Counted from the first letter of the stretch, positions 15,201 through 24,915 are shown. The stretch is 64,000 bases of DNA from Isoperla grammatica (GCA_945910005.1 OX246748.1:10499165-10563164); one strand, 5' to 3'. Notes: generated by a model not told the origin, from the sequence alone. Made by a program: numbers and translations.

Positions 15201-16640
15201 ACCAGCACGTATAATCAGATGAAGGCTGTGGCTCTAGGCCACCCCTACACCACCTCAGACGATCAGAGCTCCCGCGTCCATGCCTCCCCCCCCACCCTTG
15301 TAACCACGCCCCTCTGTGTTCCTTGTACTCTGCCGAGCAGCACCAGCACGTATAATCAGATGAAGGCTGTGGCTCTAGGCCACCCCTACACCACCTCAGA
15401 CGATCAGAGCTCCCGCGTACAATGCCTCCCCCCCACCCTTGTAACCACGCCCCTCTGTGTTTCTAGAGCTCTCTGCCTGGCAGCACCAGCACGTATAATC
15501 AGATGAAGGCTGTGGCTCTAGGCCACCCCTACACCACCTCAGACGAGCAGAGCTCCCGCGTACAATGCCTCCCCCCCACCCTTGTAACCACGCCCCTCTG
15601 TGTTTCTAGAACCCTCTGCCGAGCAGCACCAGCACGTATAATCAGATGAAGGCTGTGGCTCTAGGCCACCCCTACACCACCTCAGACGAGCAGAGCCCCC
15701 GCGTACAATGCCTCCCCCCCACCCTTGTAACCACGCCCCTCTGTGTTTCTAGAGCTCTCTGCCTGGCAGCACCAGCACGTATAATCAGATTAAGGCTGTG
15801 GCTCTAGGCCACCCCTACACCACCTCTGACGAGCAGAGCTCCCGCGTACAATGCCCCCCCCCCCACCCTTGTAACCACGCCCCTCTGTGTTTCTAGAGAT
15901 CTCTGCCTGGCAGCACCAGCACGTATAATCAGATTAAGGCTGTGGCTCTAGGCCACCCCTACACCACCTCAGATGAGCAGAGCTCCCGCGTACAATGCCT
16001 CCCCCCCACCCTTGTAACCACGACCCTCTGTGTTTCTAGAGATCTCTGCCTGGCAGCACCAGCACGTATAATCAGATTAAGGCTGTGGCTCTAGGCCACC
16101 CCTACACCACCTCAGATGAGCAGAGCTCCCGCGTACAATGCCTCCCCCCCACCCTTGTAACCACGACCCTCTGTGTTTCTAGAGATCTCTGCCTGGCAGC
16201 ACCAGCACGTATAATCAGATTAAGGCTGTGGCTCTAGGCCACCCCTACACCACCTCAGATGAGCAGAGCTCCCGCGTACAATGCCTCCCCCCCACCCTTG
16301 TAACCACGACCCTCTGTGTTTCTAGAGATCTCTGCCTGGCAGCACCAGCACGTATAATCAGATAAAGGCTGTGGCTGAAGGCCACCCCTACACACCCTTA
16401 GACGAGCAGAGCTCCCGTGTACAATGCCTCCCCCCCCCACCCTTGTAACCACGCCCCTCTGTGTTTCTAGAACTCTCTGCCTGGCAGCACCAGCACGTAT
16501 AATCAGATGAAGGCTGTGGCTCAAGGCCACCCCTACACCACCTTAGACGAGCAGAGCTCCCGTGTGCAATGCCTCCCCCCCCCCACCCTTGTAACCACGC
16601 CCCTCTGTGTTTCTAGAACCCTCTGCCGAGCAGCACCAGC
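12240..16640. repeat. higher-order block in the 143-bp array, copy 2
   Basis: This repeats the variant series of the block at 181-4440. The ATGTCTCCC unit is at about 12410, the CAGTTGAAGG units at 14640, 14930 and 15075, the CCTTGTACTCTG unit at 15322, and the GATAAAGG unit near 16360. The offset drifts from about 12059 to 11775 to 11920 to 12206, in steps of one or two 143-bp units. This shows whole-unit gains and losses since the block was duplicated. Confidence 0.75.
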
Positions 16641-17417
16641 ACGTATAATCAGATGAAGGCTGTGGCTCTAGGCCACCCCTACACCACCTCAGACGAGCAG
16701 AGCCCCCGCGTACAATGCCTCCCCCCCACCCTTGTAACCACGCCCCTCTGTGTTTCTAGAACTCTCTGCCTGGCAGCACAAGCACGTATAATCAGATGAA
16801 GGCTGTGGCTCTAGGCCACCCCTACACCACCTCAGACGATCAGAGCTCCCGCGTACAATGCCTCCCCCCCCCCCCACCCTTGTAACCACGCCCCTCTGTG
16901 TTTCTAGAACTCTCTGCCTGGCAGCACCAGCACGTATAATCAGATGAAGGCTGTGGCTCTAGGCCACCCCTACACCACCTCAGACGATCAGAGCTCCCGC
17001 GTACAATGCCCCCCCCCCCACCCTTGTAACCACGCCCCTCTGTGTTTCTAGAACTCTCTGCCTGGCAGCACCAGCACGTATAATCAGATGAAGGCTGTGG
17101 CTCTAGGCCACCCCTACACCACCTCAGACGATCAGAGCTCCCGCGTACAATGCCTCCCCCCCACCCTTGTAACCACGCCCCTCTGTGTTTCTAGAACTCT
17201 CTGCCTGGCAGCACCAGCACGTATAATCAGATGAAGGCTGTGGCTCTAGGCCACCCCTACACCACCTCAGACGATCAGAGCTCCCGCGTACAATGCCTCC
17301 TCCCCCCCCACCCTTGTAACCACGCCCCTCTGTGTTTCTAGAGCTCTCTGCCTGGCAGCACAAGCACGTATAATCAGATGAAGGCTGTGGCTCTAGGCCA
17401 CCCCTACACCACCTCAG

Positions 17418-17566
17418 ACGAGCAGAGCCCCCGCGTACAGTGTTTCCCCCTCTACACTTACCTCATGGCCGTGAAGAGATCGAACATCGACTATCTCAGT
17501 CTCAACACCTTCGGGGGAGAGTTGGAGGTGCTGGAGAATCTACCCTGGGAGAGACTCAACATTAAG
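17418..17566 (+). CDS. Star/FkbM-like protein, internal coding exon (partial gene)
   Basis: Reads in one frame as EQSPRVQCFPLYTYLMAV, then KRSNIDYLSLNTFGGELEVL, then ENLPWERLNIK. This matches the core of the FkbM/Methyltransf_21 domain found in protein Star and Star-like proteins, where the usual pattern is CFPLYSxLLAL followed by IDYxSLDxEGxELEVLKxIPW. Drosophila Star is a single-pass membrane protein that moves EGF-receptor ligands from the ER to the Golgi; many arthropod paralogues have no known function. The strongest acceptor is CCCCTACACCACCTCAG, giving a start at 17418 in phase 1. CAG at 17438-17440 is an alternative that would shorten the exon. The donor is AAG/GTGAGA at 17566, phase 0, and it joins cleanly to the exon at 21031. 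The acidic D-x-E-G-x-E signature of enzymatic FkbM proteins is changed here to N-T-F-G-G-E, so a non-catalytic role is possible. Upstream exons are outside the window. Confidence 0.82.
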
Positions 17567-17581
17567 GTGAGAACCGACCCA

Positions 17582-18311
17582 ACAGTAGTTGTAGCTGCAA
17601 TAGTAGTTGTAGCTGCAATAGTAGTTGTAGCTGCAACAGTAGTTGTAGCTGCAATAGTAGTTGTAGCTGCAATAGTAGTTGTAGCTGCAATAGTAGTTGT
17701 AGCTGCAACAGTAGTTGTAGCTGCAATAGTAGTTGTAGCTGCAATAGTAGTTGTAGCTGCAATAGTAGTTGTAGCTGCAACAGTAGTTGTAGCTGCAATA
17801 GTAGTTGTAGCTGCAACAGTAGTTGTAGCTGCAATAGTAGTTGTAGCTGCAACAGTAGTTGTAGCTGCAATAGGAGTTGTAGCTGCAATAGTAGTTGTAG
17901 CTGCAATAGTAGTTGTAGCTGCAATAGTAGTTGTAGCTGCAATAGTAGTTGTAGCTGCAACAGTAGTTGTAGCTGCAATAGGAGTTGTAGCTGCAACAGT
18001 AGTTGTAGCTGCAATAGGAGTTGTAGCTGCAATAGTAGTTGTAGCTGCAATAGTAGTTGTAGCTGCAACAGTAGTTGTAGCTGCAATAGGAGTTGTAGCT
18101 GCAATAGTAGTTGTAGCTGCAACAGTAGTTGTAGCTGCAATAGGAGTTGTAGCTGCAATAGTAGTTGTAGCTGCAACAGTAGTTGTAGCTGCAACAGTAG
18201 TTGTAGCTGCAATAGGAGTTGTAGCTGCAATAGTAGTTGTAGCTGCAATAGTAGTTGTAGCTGCAATAGTAGTTGTAGCTGCAACAGTAGTTGTAGCTGC
18301 AATAGTAGTTG
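17582..18311. repeat. 18-bp intronic minisatellite, about 40 copies
   Basis: The unit is AGTAGTTGTAGCTGCAAT, tandemly repeated without indels. Variation is almost entirely at two positions: CAAT versus CAAC, and AGTAGTTG versus AGGAGTTG. Because 18 is a multiple of 3, the array is open in several frames (VVVAAI repeats on +, QLQLLL repeats on -). These frames have no independent support as genes. The array begins about 15 bp after the splice donor of the Star-like exon. Confidence 0.97.
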
Positions 18312-18739
18312 GAAAACCTACCCTGGTTTTGTTTGGCTCTTTTAACCTAGTAGGTAAAAAAAATCATGAACTGTGCCGTAAGTCGGCAAGGTAGTTAAGA
18401 TATATGCTTTATCAACTCCTTTTTGGTTCATTCCTGAGTTTTTATCAGGTGACTTTGAGATTCATATAGCTTCGAAGGAAAGCGGGTTGCCTATGAACCG
18501 CGTATTTTTCAAACTATAAAAAACATACTGTTTGTAAGCTCGAGACTTGAAATAAGCCTGTCGTAAAGTTGTAGTGTGTTCTTCGAAACTAACAAAGCGA
18601 GCGAAGCGAGCGTTTCCACGAGACTCTTATGGCACTTTTTTTTCTTTTTTTTTTTTTATGTCTGTCGATAGCGGTTGAATGGAAAGTCTGATCAACTTGA
18701 AATTTGAACCATCCACAAGCCTTGATGTGGATTGAGGTG

Positions 18740-19045
18740 TATAGTTTTGAGGCAAAATCGTTTGAAAAGTTACAAAGTTACACCATAGTTACTGCAAAAT
18801 ATTTCTCTGAGACAAAATAGCGGCAAAATGTGAGACAGACATATTTTTTTAAAGATTTGTCCGGTCACGAGTATATTAATCTAATGGTGATCTAATAAGT
18901 ATTGGCAAAGTTACACGAAAGTTACTGTAAAATATATTTCTGAAACAAAGTCACGGCAAAATGCGAGGTGGCTACTTTATAGTAAATTTCTGTTCGATTA
19001 CGAATATACTAATTTAAACGCGATCCGATACGTATTATGGGCAGA
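18740..19045 (+). mobile_element. dimerised repeat, possibly a retroelement 3' tail
   Basis: Two diverged direct copies, offset about 133 bp. GTTACACCATAGTTACTG at 18777 matches GTTACACGAAAGTTACTG at 18910, and each is followed by AAAATAT, a GACAAA or AACAAAG segment, GGCAAAATG, and a T-rich stretch with ACGAGTATATTAATCTAA or ACGAATATACTAATTTAA. No coding sequence is attached. The retroelement assignment is a guess from its layout. Confidence 0.4.
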
Positions 19046-19744
19046 AATTACATTTCTATTGCTGTCAATAACTGTTAGTAACGGTGGCGGACCGCGGCGA
19101 AAACACTAGACAGAATGACAACGAAAATTCTTAGCAACGCACATTGCACTTCATTCAACAATATCGGGAAGTATAATAGCTATGGAAATTAGAAAAAAAT
19201 TTGTAATGCGCATTCTTGTATTGTTGTTAGTTGTTGTTTTTATTAGCTTTGAGATCTTTTTGCCAGAACGTTCGTAGATATGGACGCGCTCGCTTATCAA
19301 CGCGTCAAACAGAGCGTTTTCCTAGTAAAATATACCAAGCTTATTTTAAGACCCTTCCACCTAGGAAAGAGTATTTATAAGTTCCAATAGGTAATAGGAT
19401 AGCCAAGCCAACAGCAGATGTATTGAACTAGATTCACACAACGTGCAAATCAAACAGGGTAGGGCAAAGCGGTGTTGATAAAGCAGGTTCCAGTACTACC
19501 CTCGATTTGCATAACATGTCCGAGTCCACAAGACTTTGACAGGAGCTCCTCTCTGATATTTATTCTGTCGAGGGGAGTAAGGTTCTTAAATTTACTTGGA
19601 ATTCCTTCACAAATATTGAAATATCCACTCTGATATCCCGTGGAAGCCAGCTGAAGGGGGAATGGACCTCTCTAAGCGGATTAGTTAGTGTTCTTCAACC
19701 GGAACAACGAACAGTAATACCCTTCTCTATGAAGCATAAGAAGA

Positions 19745-19990
19745 GCTTAAATCTGTAAATAAATACATTTGTATTTATTGTCTACCCTCTCAGTTACAAG
19801 AACTGGGACCATTCATACATGTGGGTCGTTGCTATGACGGCTTCAAAGTCACCGTTTCCGTATATTCCAGTATAATAATTATATAGATAGATAAAAGTCA
19901 GTTTTCAAGGTTAAAAACCCCCAGATCGAAATCAAAACCTGGACCTTCTGCATCGAAAGTAGGAATAAACCCACTCACCAAAGAGGCATA
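19745..19990 (-). mobile_element. tRNA-derived SINE (family C)
   Basis: On the minus strand the head reads TTTGGTGAGTGGG (A-box-like), then TTTCGATGCAGAAGG, then a degenerate B box (GGTTTTGATTTC). The body reads AAACGGTGACTTTGAAGCCGT and the tail CTGAGAGGGTAGACAATAAATAC. A second copy with the same order and orientation is at 50030-50285, and a body fragment is at 53195-53245. The recurrence of head, body and tail is the main evidence; the tRNA origin is inferred from the box-like segments. Confidence 0.65.
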
Positions 19991-20221
19991 AACAAAAGTT
20001 TGGTGATCTAAATTTTATCTGCGAAGTATATAGGCCTATCAAGCGACATAGTCAACCTCTAATATATTTCTGTCTGTATTTATTGTCATTCATTTGTCTG
20101 TATTGTATATGTATTTTACTGAAAATTACATTCAATTATAAAACCGAGACGAGTTACGTGTGTCAATACAACACATTGCTTTATGATGACGCATTATTGT
20201 TATGACTTCAAAAAAGTAAAC

Positions 20222-20287
20222 GCATAAATAAATTAACAAATTCACATTTACAGTCTAGCCACTCAGTAACAAGACTGATTTTCCGCT
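20222..20287 (-). mobile_element. SINE tail fragment (family B)
   Basis: AAATTCACATTTACAGTCTAG, then CCACTCAGTAACAAGACTGA: the 3' end of the family B repeat seen at 25299, 53268, 54055 and 54537, without its body. Confidence 0.5.
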
Positions 20288-21030
20288 TTTGCTACGTGCG
20301 GTATGTGAATACATACCATAAATCCGCAACTAGTAGTTTGAAAGGGCAACACAATTATGATCGCTATTGTTATGGGGTTGCAATTCTAGGCAGGCGCGTG
20401 GTGGGCGGGGGGCGGGGATTCCCAATTTATGTTACTCCACTAATAGTGAGTTATAAGTGTGTGAAAGACGCCCAGTGTGACCAAACGATTCCGAAACCAC
20501 ATCCAGATCTCCGAAGCTCTTCGATTCCAGATACGGATTTCTTACTTCTACATTTTATTTCAAATCTTTCTTGTTCTTTTTATGGCCCGCGGGTTGCCTG
20601 TGGCGTAGGCCTGGCCTAGGCCCTACCTACACCCTACCTAGGCCTAGGATAGTCTAAATTAACAGAACACTTAAAATATATAAAACCATCCACAGACGAT
20701 TGTTTGTAACATAAGGTCAACCCACATTTCATTTTTACAAAAGTATTACATTTTGAAAGCACTTTAATGCTAGACTGTATACAATTATTTAAAAGCAAGT
20801 AAACAAATAGGTCCCAATAAAAAATATATTCACAACACGCTTGCCTTTCTAACAAGCAGAAGTTTCTATGATAAATACAGGGTAGGAAACTAGATTTCAG
20901 AGCTAATGCCATGCCTACCAACACTACTTTACTGTCGTTTCATAAATCGTTATTGATGTTGTCGTTGCTGATGCACAAGTCACCCCCTCCCTTGCTGTTT
21001 TTTTATGAAGTGGGAGATTTCTATGTTTAG

Positions 21031-21216
21031 GTTGTGTCAGTGAAGCACATGGTACATCTGAGCCCAGGCAGAACGGCAATGCTGCAAGGGCTGATGGTTC
21101 CCTCCAGTAAGACTGTGTTGGACGCCTTCATGCACAAGAAGGGCTACAACGCCTACAACGATATCAACCTGCTGACGTCACTGAGACCAACTGTCACTCT
21201 GTTTGTTAAGAGATGA
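21031..21216 (+). CDS. Star/FkbM-like protein, last coding exon
   Basis: Acceptor TTCTATGTTTAG precedes GTT at 21031, phase 0, matching the donor at 17566. The exon reads VVSVKHMVHLSPGRTAML, then QGLMVPSSKTVLDAFMHKKG, then YNAYNDINLLTS, and ends TLFVKR and a TGA stop at 21214. In FkbM/Star-like proteins the strand after IKV is followed by a variable loop, then a helix of the type LxxFMxxKGY and a final strand ending in a basic tail such as FVKR. All of these are present in order. Joined with the exon at 17418, about 110 residues of the C-terminal half of the domain are visible. The insertion between MVHLSP and VLDAFM is somewhat longer than I expect for the family. The assignment to the superfamily is firm; orthology to Drosophila Star is not shown. 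Confidence 0.8.
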   Translation, partial: VVSVKHMVHLSPGRTAMLQGLMVPSSKTVLDAFMHKKGYNAYNDINLLTSLRPTVTLFVKR

Positions 21217-21880
21217 GGACAGAAAACCCAACACCCTGGAGGACGTGAGGACTCAGTTGTTGCTGACACAAACATAAGGCTGCCATTATTAGACACATGC
21301 TGACGTATTCAAATTAAGAGCGAAGGGTAGTCTCTACATCAAAAATCGCAGAAAATGTTCATTATTTAATTATATCTCAAGATTGCAACAAAAATTCGAA
21401 AATCTAAATCAATAGCGCACTGTGTTTTGGTAAGCCCTACAGACTGAGTTAAATATTATAACCATTAGCGTAGTTATTTGATTTAATTCGTTAATTAGCA
21501 ATAAGACCTGCCTACAATTATTTAATAGAGGAAATACGACATTCTTTTTAAGCAAAATCAATTTTACGCGGCCAACCTGCAACACATAATATGTCCACTT
21601 TACCACAACTTGACACAATTGTGCTAATTACTTTATTGAAGGTCTAACTCTAAAATGATTGAAAATCAGCAATACAAGAAATTGTGTTTACCATACTGTT
21701 GGAATTTGTTAAAAGTAGGCGTAATGAAAATTCAATTTTCATATTTTTCGCTGGCTCGTCTGTAAGAAAAGTTGACAATTTGGGACTCTAGACTTATTCC
21801 TATCTATACATATTTAACATGTGGTCAGTGAAGATTAAAGTTTCAGTTGTAGTAATAAAGCGGTTCTGCATATTTATAAT
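21217..21880 (+). other. probable 3' UTR of the Star-like gene
   Basis: AT-rich sequence after the TGA at 21214. The first AATAAA on the + strand after the stop that I find is at 21854-21859 (TAGTAATAAAGCGG), with ATTAAA at about 21834. A cleavage site shortly after 21860 would give a 3' UTR of about 650 nt. This is motif evidence only. Confidence 0.4.
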
Positions 21881-22579
21881 CACATCACTTTTAATTTAAT
21901 CAATTCCATTTGTGATGAGTGTTTGTTTATTTCATCCGTTTTTTTTTTTTACATTTTTTTTACTCAAATCTTATGACTTATGTATTTGGAGTAGTAACCT
22001 TTCATATTTAAAATCGATATGTCTAGTGTTGAAATGTTCTACGTCACTATAAAGTGCTCAAAAACAAGTATTGCAGACACTGACGCAAGTCATAATGATT
22101 ACCTGCACATACGGTATTGCTTCACTTACATCCTATGTTTATTTAGTAGGACATTGCATGCCATAGAATTATCTTAAGGTTAAATGAAAAACCAAGGTGC
22201 CAGTCGGTATATATTTTAAAACCAATTAGGAAATGCAATATAGAATAATAATTCTATCAACTTTTTTGCTATTCCATTAATGACATGAATCCTTGTTTTT
22301 AATACAATATGAAGGCCTACATTATGGTAATATTTAGCCCCGCTTCATTCAAATTTCTTATGTTAAATATCGTTTTAAAGATTAAAAAAAACTTACATTC
22401 TCACCCTTTTCGAGCTATTCATCTCTAAAAAATTATTTACACATTACACATTTTATTTTACATATTACTTTTTAATAATTTTTTTCCATGTACATTACTT
22501 CTATTTAAACCTATACTTGTATGTTAAATAATAAGAAAAATTGTAAACAAAACAAAAGCAGTACGAATAAAATAAAATG
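21881..22579. other. AT-rich spacer, nothing recognised
   Basis: Contains long T and A runs (for example 21940-21962) and no coding signal or repeat that I can match elsewhere in the window. Confidence 0.5.
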
Positions 22580-22683
22580 GAATTGAATTGAATTGAATTA
22601 AATTGAATTAAATTGAATTGAATTGAATTGAATTGAATTGAATTGAATTGAATTGAATTGAATTGAATTGAATTGAATTGAAT
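22580..22683. repeat. AATTG pentanucleotide microsatellite
   Basis: About 20 copies of GAATT, with a few AAATT variants at the left end and a perfect run to the right end. Confidence 0.97.
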
Positions 22684-24315
22684 GTATCATTTTGGTGGAG
22701 GTGCCGGGTTATGTTCATACTACACTATACTTAATACAATACTTCATATTTTACAATACTTCAACAATACTTCATATTGCAGACCAGTCAAGGCCGAACA
22801 GCCTTTAAAACATTGTTGTTATGTGATGTGATGATCGCCTGTTGCAAATAAGAAGAAATGAGCCTCACAATCTCTAGATTCATAATTTGTTTACTGGTGA
22901 AGTTGCCCCAACGTAAGTATTCTCATGCTTACGTCACAGCCGAGTCCAATGGTACCAACTTAATTATCTACTTCTCTAATTCTTAACATCTATTGAAACA
23001 GACCCAATAGGGATAATTTACCACCTTATGTTGGTTACCTGTAAAGGTGGGCGAAGGTGGGCTAGGTCAGGATTCAATCGAGAATTCGCCTTATTAGTGA
23101 GGAAAACTTGATTCAAGATTGCCTGTGGAGGGAATCGAATCCACGACATCCGGAATTAGCGTCTAGCGTGTTACAGTGGAAATAATTCCAAACTAGCAGT
23201 CCAATTCTCATAGTTATTCATAGCTTGGCACGCCTCTCGTGTCTCGTGTTCCAGAGTTGCAACTTCTGCCAACTTCCACATAAGACCGAATCTAGGCAGC
23301 TTAAAGGATTTACGACAGAATTATCATTTCTTGCCTACTATTCGGCAATAGAGGGCTTAACTCTCGGCGAGAAATTGCTTCTGGCGAAATGAATTAGAGA
23401 AATGCCGGGATTTAATTTGAATATTAATGTTCTTAACTTTTTGTCACCGGAAATTAGCTTTTAAGATTATTTCCAAGGGGTTCGTCCCGCGCTCATTTGC
23501 TCGAAGCGACGTTTGAAAACGTTCACTTGTGCGTCATAAGGCGCCCGTTATTCCATTCAAGTTGCTGTCTTGTTTTATTATGTCGGAAGACATCAAAAAT
23601 GATTGAATGAACAATAGGAATAACATATTGTAATGGTATTAATTTCATTTCAAGAATCCCAAGACATACTACATAAGATGAAGATGGTGGAGATAACGTT
23701 TTATTACAAATTCGATTGAAAGTACTCAATATAAACAAATACTTTCTTTACATTGACACAGTAACTGATGTTTCTCAAATTGCTAAATCATTATTTATCG
23801 TTACTACTTTACGTTAATATCTGCATTTGGTTCTACATATTGCGATATGTGGTGTTTATTTCGATCGTAAACGTGGACCCTGGCTTCCGGCATAACATTC
23901 GTTTATTATTATATTAATTAACGTTTTCTTTAGTTGAACATTTATTAACAATGATACCGGTATCTGCAGCCAAAGCGTTGTTAATCGATACAAAATAATA
24001 ATACAAAATATATAAAAACGGAAATGAAATCAAATCTCACTGAATACACAAAAAATATACATAATAATAATAATATATAAAATACAATATAAAATACAAT
24101 ATATAATATAATATACAAAAAGTAGAAACAATATTAAGAATACAAATGGTGCATCAAAATAAAAATATACGCAACGTAAAACGTATATGACAATATTTGC
24201 GCTAATGCTTTGCACTCGGCGTACATTTCATATTTCAGATTTCATTATTTATTATTAGTAAAATAATTAAATTGTATTTATTATCATAACATATGAAACG
24301 CATAACGGAAGCCAG
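22684..24315. other. AT-rich spacer with one SINE remnant
   Basis: Apart from the SINE remnant at 23047-23190 and a low-complexity ATA-rich stretch at 24055-24120, I see no feature. The short frames at 23523-23738 and 24030-24215 lack any recognisable protein. Confidence 0.5.
23047..23190 (-). mobile_element. tRNA-derived SINE remnant (family D)
   Basis: On the minus strand it reads CACGCTAGACGCTAATTCCG, then a B box inside GTGGATTCGATTCCCTCC, then a downstream GTTTTCCTCACTAA segment. The same B box plus GGTTTTCCTCAGTC layout recurs at 44985-45085 and 58845-59110. Confidence 0.55.
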
Positions 24316-24757
24316 GAGAATGTATGACAGAAGAATTTATGACAGTAGAATATATGCCTGGGAGAATGTATGACAGGAGAATGTATGAAAGGAGAATGTA
24401 TGACAGGAGAAGGTATAACAGGAGAATGTATGACAGGAGAATGGATGAAAGGAGAATGTATGAAAGGAGAATGTATGGAAGGAGAATGTATGGAAGGAGA
24501 ATGTATGCCAGGGGAATGTATGAAAGGAGAATGTATGAAAGGAGAATGTATGGAAGGAGAATGTATGGAAGGAGAATGTATGCCAGGGGAATGTATGAAA
24601 GGAGAATGTATGGAAGGAGAATGTATGGAAGGAGAATGTATGCCAGGGGAATGTATGGCAGAAGAATGTATGAAAGGAGAATGTATGGAAGGAGAATGTA
24701 TGCCAGGGGAATGTATGACAGGAGAATGTATGTAAGGAGAGTGTATGACAGGAGAAT
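24316..24757. repeat. 15-bp minisatellite (GGAGAATGTATGAMA type)
   Basis: About 29 copies of a 15-bp unit GGAGAATGTATGAAA with GGAA, GACA and GCCA variants. A larger pattern in which a GCCAGGGGAATG unit closes each group recurs at about 24506, 24582, 24642 and 24702. As 15 is a multiple of 3, both strands stay open (RRMYERRMYGRRMY on +; PYILLSYILL on -). I do not treat these frames as genes, though the + frame runs straight into the LINE fragment at 24758. Confidence 0.95.
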
Positions 24758-24915
24758 GGAAGGAAGAAGGCGAAGAGAGAGGCCGAGGAAAAGATGGAGG
24801 AAGTCTAAGGCAAGAGAAGAGAGCAGGGACGATATGGAAGCGACACGATTAAATGAGGATAGAGGATAGGAAGAAGTGGTAAAATGTGTTTCCACAACCC
24901 AGGCTGACCCTGACG
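24758..24915 (+). pseudogene. LINE retrotransposon, C-terminal coding fragment
   Basis: The + frame reads EGRRRRERPRKRWRKSKARE, then ESRDDMEATRLNEDRG, then a stop. In another frame DRKKW-x-NVFPQP follows. This follows the well-known C-terminus of many non-LTR retrotransposon polyproteins: basic GRPRKRW, an acidic DDM/EDL helix, EDAxDRxxW and a final histidine/proline tail. The frame is broken once and no reverse transcriptase or endonuclease sequence remains upstream; the 15-bp array sits there instead. A dead element. Confidence 0.6.

Larger units (their letters stand above)
1..17417. repeat. 143-bp minisatellite, about 120 tandem copies
   Basis: A head-to-tail array fills the window from its first base to the edge of the Star-like exon. 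Successive copies of TGAAGGCTGTGGCTCTAGG start at 1, 144, 290, 433, 576 and 719, giving a unit of about 143 bp. Units differ by a C-run of 7-11 bases, by GACGATCAG or GACGAGCAG, by GGCTCTAGG or GGCTCAAGG, by TTCTAGAACTCTCTG or a CCTTGTACTCTG deletion form, and by CTGGCAGCA or CGAGCAGCA. The array is pyrimidine-rich on the + strand. Open frames inside it on either strand are periodic by-products of the unit and not genes. It lies in the intron upstream of the exon at 17418 and continues beyond the window start. The unit contains a version of that exon's acceptor and first codons. Confidence 0.97.
17567..21030 (+). other. intron of the Star-like gene
   Basis: The intron starts GTGAGA and ends TATGTTTAG, phase 0 at both ends, and no further exon is needed between the two pieces of FkbM domain. 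It holds an 18-bp minisatellite right after the donor, a dimerised retroelement tail at about 18740-19045, a tRNA-SINE copy on the minus strand at about 19745-19990, and a SINE tail at 20222-20287. The rest (18312-18740, 19045-19745, 20290-21000) is AT-rich sequence with no recognisable feature. Open frames at 20296-20619 and 20634-20924 resemble nothing I know. Confidence 0.75.

Noticed and set aside
1899..17363. Many 66-101-residue frames in the 143-bp array
   Set aside because: They are the same unit read in periodic frames and occur wherever C-run length happens to keep them open.
17562..18302. 246-residue QLQLLL frame and the VVVAAI run in a 338-residue frame
   Set aside because: Produced by an 18-bp satellite. 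The + frame passes through a good splice donor at 17566, so the repeat is intronic.
22580..22683. AATTG run as possible telomere-type repeat
   Set aside because: It is not TTAGG or a relative, is short and internal: an ordinary microsatellite.
24284..24895. 203-residue minus-strand frame rich in PYILLSYILL
   Set aside because: Reverse reading of the 15-bp array; looks like a membrane protein only because of the repeat's composition.
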